64,000 nt of DNA from Clostridia bacterium (lineage in GTDB: Bacteria; Bacillota; Clostridia; Oscillospirales; Acutalibacteraceae), in the NCBI GenBank assembly GCA_017507805.1, contig JAFWAC010000009.1, forward strand, positions 1-64,000, written 5' to 3'. The translations under genes and the position numbers were made by a program. This document shows, one piece after another, positions 53,074 to 60,197 of the stretch (position 1 is the first letter of the stretch; each line of letters starts with the position of its first letter). The notes below the pieces were generated by a model. That model worked only from the letters and a program-made list of their open reading frames with translations. It had not been told where the DNA came from and ran no database searches.

Positions 53074-53898
53074 TTAATAAAGCTTTCTTAATTCCTCACG
53101 AAGCTGTTTTGCCGAATATCTGTCCCGAGGGAGAAAGCTCATACACTTCAAAATTATGTTTTCCTTGGTTTCGCTGATCGGATTTTTGCCAAGCTGTGCC
53201 CTTATTTCATTAGGTCGCACAAAATCCGCCCATCTGTTCTTACCGCAGGAATAATGCATATTATTAATCGGCTTCTGCCCTGTATAATACTCATACATTA
53301 TAGCTCCAAGGGCAAAAACATCCACGCCGGTGCGGTCGGGACTGCTGTCCGAAAGCTCGGTTTCGGGAGCTCTGTAGCCGACAGTGCCCTCGTTGATGTT
53401 AGAGTTTGAAACACTTATGTTAAAATCAAGTAGTACAACCTCTCCGGCTTGGGTTAACATTATGTTTTCGGGCTTTATATCCTTGTGATAATATCTCTTT
53501 GAGTGCATTACATCGAGGGTATCGCAAATCTGCACCAAAAAGGTCAAAAAAGCCTTTTCTGAAATTTTGTTCATTTTAGCACGCAGTGTCTCGCCGCGAA
53601 AATATTGCATTACAATATAATATTTACCCAGCTCACTGTCAAAATGTGTTTCAAGCAGACAAGGAATGTGGGTGGTTTCGTCCGAGAGGGTGCGCAAAAC
53701 CGTAACCTCGGTTTCAATTTTAGCAAGGCTTTCCTTTGCAGAACGGTTTTCATAAACCGACAAATCTATCTCCTTAATACAAACCGAGCGCTCCTGCGTT
53801 TCATCATAAGCCACATAAACCTTACTGTAGCCCGTCTGACTTAATATTTTCTCGATGCTGTAATCGTGAACGGTTGTAATCTCCATATAATCCACCAT
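53074..53898 (-). CDS. Serine/threonine protein kinase, cytoplasmic (274 aa)
   Basis: A complete Hanks-type kinase fold without transmembrane or PASTA segments. Visible are the beta3 Lys (VCIKEI, Lys42), the alphaC Glu (ETEVTVL), the catalytic loop HKDIKPENIM (Asp140, Asn145), the activation segment LLDFNIS (DFN instead of DFG, metal-binding Asp158 kept), and GTVGYRAPE with the later GVDVFALGAIMYEYYTG. It should be active. The ATG overlaps the last base of the upstream gene's TAA (TAATG); a second ATG four codons on, behind GGTGGA, may be used. The neighbour upstream is a pseudokinase fusion, so the pair may form a regulated complex. Confidence 0.9.
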   Translation of the reverse strand: MVDYMEITTVHDYSIEKILSQTGYSKVYVAYDETQERSVCIKEIDLSVYENRSAKESLAKIETEVTVLRTLSDETTHIPCLLETHFDSELGKYYIVMQYFRGETLRAKMNKISEKAFLTFLVQICDTLDVMHSKRYYHKDIKPENIMLTQAGEVVLLDFNISVSNSNINEGTVGYRAPETELSDSSPDRTGVDVFALGAIMYEYYTGQKPINNMHYSCGKNRWADFVRPNEIRAQLGKNPISETKENIILKCMSFLPRDRYSAKQLREELRKLY

Positions 53899-55337
53899 TA
53901 GCTATTAATAATTTCTCTTAATCTCTGACAAACAGTTGCGGCATCAGGTCGGCGCATTGAAAGTGAAAGCATATCAAAGATAAGCTTGTGCAGGCGCGTG
54001 TCGGCTATTCCGGCGGAAATAAGCTCGTTTTTCATTCTTGGGAAATAATCCCCGATGCTCTTGCTGTCAATCACAATGAAATCACAAAACCTTGCGCACA
54101 AAATATCAAAAAACAACATTCCCAAGGAATATATATCAATCGGTGCGCCTTGCTCGGATGCCACATTGAACCACTCAATCGGTATATACTTTGAAACTGT
54201 GCGGTCTTTAACCGAAAGGATTTTTTTCTTTTGCTCCCTATCAAGCGAGGTATCCTGGTCGGCGGTATCCATTTTGGCAAAGAAAAAATTAGTAATAGCA
54301 GGATACCACCTCGCCCCTGCATGATTTTCGCAAAGATAAATACAGCCGTAATTAAGCAGGCGGTGATAAATCCGCACCTCGTCTCCGTTATGAAGCTCGC
54401 GGATAATCTCTGCGATACGCAATGCCACATCCAGCCTTTCGCTTACAGACATTTTCTTTAAAAGCTCCTCGGTAAGAGGCTTGGGCTCCTTTGCAAAAAT
54501 GTGTGCCAGAATATAATATTCACTGTCTGATTCTGTTCCTGCAACCGTGAAAATGTCTTTAATGCCTCTGCCGAAAATAATGCTGTCATTCTCATTATAA
54601 GCGGTGGTACTGCGTTTTTGAGCAGTCCGGCTCATTCCGTCATCCTTGGGGAAAAATTGCAGAATTGCATATCGGGGAGAATTGGTGGAACGGTAATACA
54701 TTGCTTCATACTCAAAACGGCAGTTTGTGAAATTTCGGCTATACATTACCGGCTTTTTCCTTATAATCTCAAACCGATACTCCGCATCCTTGTTTTCAAT
54801 GGGGGCTTTTTCAATATTAAAATAAGGTATACCCGAAGCACCTAAAAATTTACATATATACTTGTGAAGCTGAAAGGCGCAATCAAGAATGTGAAAATAA
54901 TCTATCACATACTCAGGGTCGTTTTCCTTTTTTATAAGCTTTTTCCCGTGATGGAATTTGTTTCCGAATGAGCGCAGATAAAAAAGAACATAAAGCTTTT
55001 CCTTATCAAATTTATAGCCCTCGGCAAACCGTGTCTTAAAAACACCGCCTTTCTTATATTCCGTGGAGATAGGATAATCTGTGATATACCGATTTTTAGT
55101 TAGAAAAAACAAACCGTTTCCCAAATTATCCTCCCTGCCGTTTTCTGCAAGGTATGTGTTATAGTCATCCCACAAGCCAAGCTTTTCAAGGCAGTACTGA
55201 TAAAACTCGTCAAGAAATTCGCGCATGCTTGCCCCTGCAGATTTCATAGAAATCTGTAATTTACACTCAAACTCGTATAATTTTTCAGTAGGGAAATTTT
55301 CATCGTAAGCTTTTATAAAATCAAAATTAGATGCCAC
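53898..55337 (-). CDS. HEPN-like/pseudokinase fusion protein (479 aa)
   Basis: The N-terminal half (about 1-170) is helical and contains YLRSFGNKFHHGKKL: an Arg122-x6-His129 arrangement followed by helices, like the R-x4-6-H motif of HEPN/DUF4145-type domains, many of which are RNases or scaffolds in defence systems. The C-terminal half (about 180-479) follows a protein-kinase plan but lacks catalytic residues. The HRD-K-N loop is replaced by YHRLLNYGCIYL, DFG by ITNFFFAK, while the structural parts YIPIEWFN and APIDIYSLGMLFFDIL remain. It is therefore probably a pseudokinase. HEPN is a pattern-based suggestion; the fusion is unusual. It lies upstream of the active kinase with a one-base overlap. 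Confidence 0.7.
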   Translation of the reverse strand: MASNFDFIKAYDENFPTEKLYEFECKLQISMKSAGASMREFLDEFYQYCLEKLGLWDDYNTYLAENGREDNLGNGLFFLTKNRYITDYPISTEYKKGGVFKTRFAEGYKFDKEKLYVLFYLRSFGNKFHHGKKLIKKENDPEYVIDYFHILDCAFQLHKYICKFLGASGIPYFNIEKAPIENKDAEYRFEIIRKKPVMYSRNFTNCRFEYEAMYYRSTNSPRYAILQFFPKDDGMSRTAQKRSTTAYNENDSIIFGRGIKDIFTVAGTESDSEYYILAHIFAKEPKPLTEELLKKMSVSERLDVALRIAEIIRELHNGDEVRIYHRLLNYGCIYLCENHAGARWYPAITNFFFAKMDTADQDTSLDREQKKKILSVKDRTVSKYIPIEWFNVASEQGAPIDIYSLGMLFFDILCARFCDFIVIDSKSIGDYFPRMKNELISAGIADTRLHKLIFDMLSLSMRRPDAATVCQRLREIINS

Positions 55338-55353
55338 TTAACACTTCACCTTT

Positions 55354-55833
55354 TTAATTTTTTTCTCTGAAATAAGGATTATCAAGCCTTTCATGCCTTG
55401 AAAGGAAGTATACCGTATCGGGCTGATTTTGGATATGCGGTGTTTTGCCCGATTTTAATTGCGGCATACTGCAGGGCAGCTTGGGTGTTTCATCAGCTTG
55501 AATTTCAGGCACAGGCTCCCGGGACAACTCCTTTAAGCCTGACGGAAACTCCTCAATTTCGTCCAAAGCGGTGCTTGAATTCTCTGCCGCAAGGCTTTCT
55601 GAGGAAAGTGCCGAAAACTCTCTCATGCGGTGAAAGCCTCCTACTTCCTTCAAATCCAGCCTCACACCCGGAGTTATAGGCGGAATCACACCAAAAATAA
55701 AAAGCAGTGTGACAATAATAATCACAGGTATCAAATAAACCAAAAACGGAGCAAGCAAGCGAATAATTATAAAAACTGCCGCCAATATGCCAAGTATCCG
55801 CAGTATTTCATCAAAGTCTTTTTTCTTATGCAC
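55354..55833 (-). CDS. Membrane protein with cytosolic tail (159 aa)
   Basis: After a charged MHKKKDFDEILR start there are two close hydrophobic helices (ILGILAAVFIIIRLLAPFLVYLIPVIIIVTLLFIFGVI). The remaining ~105 residues are a polar, Ser/Glu/Pro-rich tail without a recognisable fold (FSALSSESLAAENSSTALDE). Such a Ser/Thr-rich tail could be a target of the neighbouring kinase, but that is speculation. The start is GTG with GGAGG eight bases upstream. It lies 16 bases before the HEPN-like/pseudokinase gene and 32 bases after the SulP gene. Family not recognised. Confidence 0.75.
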   Translation of the reverse strand: MHKKKDFDEILRILGILAAVFIIIRLLAPFLVYLIPVIIIVTLLFIFGVIPPITPGVRLDLKEVGGFHRMREFSALSSESLAAENSSTALDEIEEFPSGLKELSREPVPEIQADETPKLPCSMPQLKSGKTPHIQNQPDTVYFLSRHERLDNPYFREKN

Positions 55834-55865
55834 AAGGCTTCCTCCTTTTTCGCAATTAATTGAAT

Positions 55866-57491
55866 TTAAGCCTTAAGGCAGAGCAATTCATTCACATTGA
55901 GACAAAAGCCCTTTTCACCCAAAGCGTCCGCAAGGCCCGACCTTTTCATAAGCTTTATAGGTTGCTCATTCACCTTTAAAAGCACAAGCCTGATGCCTTT
56001 ATCATTACATTTCCTGTTAATAGCCTCAAGCGAGTTCATAGCGGTGGAATCAAGGGCTGTTACACCGCCCATATCAAGCACAAGATATTCGGTATTTCCG
56101 TCAAGCGGGATATTGTCTATCTTATCTGCAGAGCCGAAAAACAAAGCGCCCTTTACCTCAAAAAGCCTTATTTCTTTGGGTATCTCTGCACCCTCTATAC
56201 AGGTAACGGGCAAAATTTCGGTCTTGTCGCTCATACGCTTCATAAAGAGAAGCACCGTCAGCACCATACCAACCGCAATAGCAACCACCAAATCGAAAAT
56301 CACGGTAAGGACAAAGGTAGCAACCGCAACCAGAATATCACTCTTGGTTGCCGTTTGAATAATCCGCTTGAATTTGCGCCATTCACTCATATTATAAGCT
56401 ACCATAAACAAAATAGCCGCTATTGCGGGCATTGGAATTAAGCCGGCGTATGGCATCAGGAGCAACAGCACCAACAGCAATACAACCGAATGTACCATAC
56501 CGGCAACAGGTGTTCTGCCGCCGTTTTTTATGTTTGCGGCTGTACGGGCGATTGCTCCCGTTGCAGGAATACCGCCAAACATCACCGAACCGATATTTGC
56601 CACGCCCTGTGCCATAAGCTCTGCATTGGAATTATGACGTGAGCCCACCATATTATCAGCAACCACACAGGAGAGCAGTGATTCAATAGCGGCGAGAACG
56701 GCAATTGTGAAGGCATCGGGCAAAAGCTCTGCAACCTTTGACAGACTAAGCTCCATTCCGCCCAAATCCACCTTGGGTAATCCCATCGGAATATTATAAA
56801 GCTCACCAATGGTATTAACACCGCTGTCAAGCCCCGGAATAAGCTTTACCATTGCGGCTCCCACCACCACCGCAATAAGTGACGGCGGCACCCGTTTCTC
56901 GAACAAAGGGTAAACAATAAGTATCGCAAGGCAAACTGCCCCCACAAGCAAGGCCTGCCAGCTAAAGGTGTGTGCAGCCGCTATATTGGCTTCAATTTTT
57001 TCGACCGTTTCAATCGGCTTTGTACCTTCGGGGTAGGTAAGCCCCAAAAAGTCCTTTATCTGACCTATGAATATTGTAACGGCAATACCCGCAGTGAATC
57101 CGGTGGTGATTGTGTGTGGAATAAATTTAATAAGTCCGCCAAGCTTTAAAATTCCCATCAGCACAAGCATGATGCCTGCAAGAACTGTGGCAATGAAAAG
57201 TCCGCCCATTCCCTGTGCGGCAACAATTCCTGCCACAACGGTTGCAAATGCCGCTGTCGGACCTGCAATCTGCACACAGCTTCCGCCCAGAAGCGATACG
57301 ATAAAGCCTGCCGCAATGGCAGTGTATATACCGCAGGCAGGCTCCACTCCCGAAGCAATTGCCAATGCAATGGAAAGCGGAAGCGCAATAACCGCAACAA
57401 TAATACCTGCAACAATGTCGTTAATACACTGTTTTTTACTGTAATCCTTTATAACCGAAAAAAGCTTCGGCTTTAAATAAAACTCACTCAT
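55866..57491 (-). CDS. SulP-family anion transporter with STAS domain (541 aa)
   Basis: The membrane domain has the SulP pattern: NDIVAGIIVAVIALPLSIALAIASGVEPACGIYTAI, QIAGPTAAFATVV and HTITTGFTAGIAVTIFIGQIKDFLG, with about twelve to fourteen helices to residue ~410. The C-terminal STAS domain (about 430-541, YLVLDMGGVTALDSTAMNSLEAI) has the phosphorylatable-Ser style loop. Family members carry sulfate, bicarbonate or other anions. AGGGGTAG precedes the ATG. It sits inside the long operon between two small membrane proteins; a functional tie to the kinase genes is not obvious. Confidence 0.93.
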   Translation of the reverse strand: MSEFYLKPKLFSVIKDYSKKQCINDIVAGIIVAVIALPLSIALAIASGVEPACGIYTAIAAGFIVSLLGGSCVQIAGPTAAFATVVAGIVAAQGMGGLFIATVLAGIMLVLMGILKLGGLIKFIPHTITTGFTAGIAVTIFIGQIKDFLGLTYPEGTKPIETVEKIEANIAAAHTFSWQALLVGAVCLAILIVYPLFEKRVPPSLIAVVVGAAMVKLIPGLDSGVNTIGELYNIPMGLPKVDLGGMELSLSKVAELLPDAFTIAVLAAIESLLSCVVADNMVGSRHNSNAELMAQGVANIGSVMFGGIPATGAIARTAANIKNGGRTPVAGMVHSVVLLLVLLLLMPYAGLIPMPAIAAILFMVAYNMSEWRKFKRIIQTATKSDILVAVATFVLTVIFDLVVAIAVGMVLTVLLFMKRMSDKTEILPVTCIEGAEIPKEIRLFEVKGALFFGSADKIDNIPLDGNTEYLVLDMGGVTALDSTAMNSLEAINRKCNDKGIRLVLLKVNEQPIKLMKRSGLADALGEKGFCLNVNELLCLKA

Positions 57492-57519
57492 TTTTCTACC
57501 CCTTTAAACCTTCCGCAAG

Positions 57520-57918
57520 CTAATAGTGTTTATCCAAATAAAAATTAAGCCAACTGTTACTCAACAATAAAATCGAAATCATTGCACCCACAACAGAAAA
57601 GGCTGAAATATCGTACGAAAGAGGTGCAAGTGATACAAAAAAGGCAACCAAGGAAATTACCTTGACCGTTTTGGTCAGCATTTGCCCTTCTTTCACCAAG
57701 CTTATCAAGCTCAAAATAAAGATTATACAGGTGAAAATTGCTGTTATTAAAGGTGCGAAATTGGCATATCCAAAAGGTGTCAAATCAAAATAGGAAAAAG
57801 TCCTTCTGAATGCTTCTCCGTCAGGATTGGCGAAGTTAAGCACAGCACCAAACGGTAAAAGCTCCAAAAAAACCGTCACCGCAGGCAACAAAATTCTCAG
57901 CCGCTTACACCTTTTCAT
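57520..57918 (-). CDS. Small four-helix membrane protein (132 aa)
   Basis: A basic start (MKRCKRLR) is followed by four predicted transmembrane helices (ILLPAVTVFLELLPFGAVL, FAPLITAIFTCIIFILSLI, TVKVISLVAFFVSLAPL, AFSVVGAMISILLLS). The pattern recalls uncharacterised clostridial membrane proteins; I know no function. GGGTGA lies upstream of the ATG. It is 12 bases downstream of the TIR-like gene and 28 bases upstream of SulP. Confidence 0.8.
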   Translation of the reverse strand: MKRCKRLRILLPAVTVFLELLPFGAVLNFANPDGEAFRRTFSYFDLTPFGYANFAPLITAIFTCIIFILSLISLVKEGQMLTKTVKVISLVAFFVSLAPLSYDISAFSVVGAMISILLLSNSWLNFYLDKHY

Positions 57919-57930
57919 ACAGCATCACCC

Positions 57931-59373
57931 TTATTCCTTTGAAATGACATTATTATAGGCTTCCTTCAGTCTGTCAAACATCAAATTCTTTCTCTTTTGC
58001 TCCGTGTCAATTTCCTTGATATACTTTCCTATCTCGCGCAGCATTCTCGAAGCATCGTATTCAGAAAAGCTGTCAAGAGTGTCTACAACCTGCAAAAAAT
58101 ATTCAAGCTTTATGTAATTTTCAAGCTCGGGATTTTCATCATTTGCATTTTCCATATCGTCATACAGCTTTTCAAGAATATCAAGAGCAATCTCATCGTT
58201 TTTCTTGGCTGCATCAAGCTCGTTCAAATTTCTGTAAAAGTTAGCTACATTGCGGTAGGAATAGCCAAGCATTATGTTTGCAAAGCCCTTATTTTCGGGC
58301 GCAAGCTTTGACATAAACAGCAGATTTTCTATTGATTTTTCTCCGTAGGTTATAGCAATGCGGTTGATAATCTCGTCCGCTGTATGCTCAGGATTGTCAA
58401 GATAAGCCATAAACCAAAGTGAAAGATGCTGTAATGATTGGGTGGCAATCCAAGCGCTCACCTCGCCTCTTTCCTTTAAAAAATTCTCATCAACAACCGC
58501 TTTGCTCATATCAAATCTGCGGACATTCACATTTTCGTCATTTGAGAAAGCCTGTACTATGAGCTTTCTGTACTTACTGTGCACACGGTCAAAGGTATCC
58601 TCAGATATTATAAGCTTATTGTTTACGGTTTCGGCATTCTCAATAGACAAGAACATATCAAATGCATTCATCGCAAATTCCAATGCCGTTTCAAGGGTTG
58701 CCGAGCCTGCATTGTGTAGCTCCCTTTTAAAGCTTTTGCATTTAGTTTGGGCAAGCAATATCTTTTGCCGCATATATGCACCCTGAACATAAACTATCAG
58801 ATGCTTTGCCAGCTCATAATCCGAAATTCTCGGATTTTCAAGGTGCTCCTCAATTTCATAGCTTATGCGGTGATAATGGTTGACCAGCTTCGCCAAATCA
58901 GTCCTTGGTATCAATCGCTGACGGTCTTTGAAAAGGTCTACAATCCTTTCCGCCATTGCATCATCCTCTGCCCCCTCGCAGGATGCAGACCAAATTCCGT
59001 GTAAATCGGACGGGAGAAGCGAGTTTTCCTCCTCCTTGGAAATATTTATCTTAAATATGTGCATTCGTGAGGAGCTGTATCTTGAATACAAATATCCCAT
59101 TTCATAAATCAGATTTCCGCTTAACTTTGCCGCTGTTTTGCTGTCATCCTCGGCGGTTTTGCCGCGGTAAAGCATTATTGCCTGACTGCAGCGGTGCATT
59201 TGATATCTGATTGTTTCATTTACGGTTTGAAAGGATTTTTTTGTTATGACATCGGGGTTACCGGAATACTCTCCCCCTATAACACCCATATACCCCGCCT
59301 TATCAAGAATTTCCTTGACCTTAACGGCAAGTGCATTATCCTTATTCCAACCGATAAAAATTAAATCCTTCAT
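57931..59373 (-). CDS. TIR-like nucleotide-binding domain protein with helical C-terminus (480 aa)
   Basis: Residues 1-~150 follow the TIR-like/predicted nucleotide-binding pattern: MKDLIFIGWNKDNALAVKVKEILDKAGY, SQAIMLYRGKT and SGNLIYEMGYLYSRY, where the N-[LV]-x-[FY]-E-[LM]-G helix holds the putative catalytic Glu seen in bacterial TIR-like effectors. The remaining ~330 residues are all-helical with TPR-like pairs (NIMLGYSYRNVANFYRNLNELDAAKKNDEIALDIL). Such proteins often act as NAD-degrading or nucleotide-sensing effectors in anti-phage defence. The ATG at 59373, with AGGAAG six bases upstream, directly follows the acetyltransferase stop (TGATATG). A longer in-frame extension would be antisense-free but lies wholly inside the acetyltransferase gene and is rejected. 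Confidence 0.75.
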   Translation of the reverse strand: MKDLIFIGWNKDNALAVKVKEILDKAGYMGVIGGEYSGNPDVITKKSFQTVNETIRYQMHRCSQAIMLYRGKTAEDDSKTAAKLSGNLIYEMGYLYSRYSSSRMHIFKINISKEEENSLLPSDLHGIWSASCEGAEDDAMAERIVDLFKDRQRLIPRTDLAKLVNHYHRISYEIEEHLENPRISDYELAKHLIVYVQGAYMRQKILLAQTKCKSFKRELHNAGSATLETALEFAMNAFDMFLSIENAETVNNKLIISEDTFDRVHSKYRKLIVQAFSNDENVNVRRFDMSKAVVDENFLKERGEVSAWIATQSLQHLSLWFMAYLDNPEHTADEIINRIAITYGEKSIENLLFMSKLAPENKGFANIMLGYSYRNVANFYRNLNELDAAKKNDEIALDILEKLYDDMENANDENPELENYIKLEYFLQVVDTLDSFSEYDASRMLREIGKYIKEIDTEQKRKNLMFDRLKEAYNNVISKE

Positions 59374-59374
59374 A

Positions 59375-60037
59375 TCAAGCTTCCTGTTCTGTAAAATTTT
59401 CGGGGCAATCAAACATCTCTTGCAGCAAAATAAAGGCTTGGGACACATCATATCCATCAGCAAGGGAGTGGTTTGCGGTGATGCTGAAGGTACACCTTGT
59501 GCGTCCGTTTTCCTCGGTGTATTTACCCCAGGAGACACGCGGAATACAGCTATTTTCCGGCATTCTTTCGGGGACAGGCTCTGAAACCGAAACAAAATCA
59601 ACCCACGGCACACAGGAGCAATAAATATCGTCCACAATAGTGGTGTTATTAAATTCCTTCGGCAGGACAGGGTTTTCCCTTAACCGCGTTGTCTGCTCCT
59701 TGACCAAGCGGCAGAACTCGAAATAATCAGTAGCTGTGTTTGTGCGGTTGTTAAGAAAGAAATCCTTTCTGACACTGAAGGTATAAGCAACATTTGCACG
59801 GGGAATTTCATAAACCTTACCCTCCAATATTCTGTACCTCAGCGGTTTAATACTGTTAAGTGCCTTGGCAACAAAAAACATAACCGAAGCAAAGGAGGAG
59901 GTATTATTTTTTTTGCAAAACTCCAAGAGCCTTGTCACATCCATTCGCACCGCTATTGCAAAGCAAGGATTGTCAAAGCTTGAAAACCATTCATAATGCG
60001 TTTTTCTTTCCCAAGAATTAATATCAATTTCTTTCAT
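59375..60037 (-). CDS. CatA-like (type A chloramphenicol) O-acetyltransferase (220 aa)
   Basis: The length and fold match type A chloramphenicol acetyltransferases (about 219 residues): IDINSWERKTHYEWFSSFDNPCFAIAVRMDVT at the start, RYRILEGKVYEI, a mid-chain SCVPWVDFVSVSEP and the catalytic block NHSLADGYDVSQAF. The last matches HHAVCDG with the catalytic His retained and the first His replaced by Asn. Family relatives in Clostridia chromosomes often do not confer resistance, so the substrate is open. The ATG at 60037 has GGGTGG upstream. It is the first gene of the long operon from the 60100-60128 promoter. Confidence 0.88.
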   Translation of the reverse strand: MKEIDINSWERKTHYEWFSSFDNPCFAIAVRMDVTRLLEFCKKNNTSSFASVMFFVAKALNSIKPLRYRILEGKVYEIPRANVAYTFSVRKDFFLNNRTNTATDYFEFCRLVKEQTTRLRENPVLPKEFNNTTIVDDIYCSCVPWVDFVSVSEPVPERMPENSCIPRVSWGKYTEENGRTRCTFSITANHSLADGYDVSQAFILLQEMFDCPENFTEQEA

Positions 60038-60099
60038 ACTGCCACCCACACAACAAATAAATACAATTAAGCCATAATTTCGCCATTTTATTACCTTTT

Positions 60100-60128
60100 A
60101 TAGTATCATATACAAAATCCAAAGTCAA
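60100..60128 (-). promoter_or_regulatory. Promoter of the ten-gene acetyltransferase-to-winged-helix operon
   Basis: TTGACT (60123-60128) and TACTAT (60100-60105) on the minus strand are 17 bases apart, about 60 bases before the ATG and just after the ispH-rpsA terminator. No other terminator is visible until 48575-48616. Confidence 0.7.
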
Positions 60129-60143
60129 CAGCCGACAACAAAA

Positions 60144-60185
60144 ATAAGCCCATACCAATGCAAAAAAGCAACGGTATGGGCTTAT
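60144..60185 (-). terminator. Terminator of the cmk-ispH-rpsA run
   Basis: A perfect 13-base stem, ATAAGCCCATACC/GGTATGGGCTTAT, is followed on the minus strand by TTTTGTTG, 13 bases after the stop codon. Confidence 0.92.
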
Positions 60186-60197
60186 AGCTATTAATAA

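Noticed and set aside
49892..55337. Direct assignment of the kinase-helicase genes to the Mokosh anti-phage system
   Set aside because: The kinase and COG1112-like helicase fit, but no PLD (HxKx4D) motif is present and a HEPN-like/pseudokinase protein is added, so only a loose resemblance is claimed.
59374..59637. 88-residue N-terminal extension of the TIR-like protein
   Set aside because: It lies entirely inside the acetyltransferase gene in another frame, while the ATG at 59373 has a well-placed ribosome binding site and starts the domain exactly at its first strand.
59375..60037. Chloramphenicol resistance gene as a sign of a mobile element
   Set aside because: The catalytic block is degenerate at the first His, no transposase, integrase or att-like repeat is nearby, and chromosomal CatA-like proteins without resistance are common.
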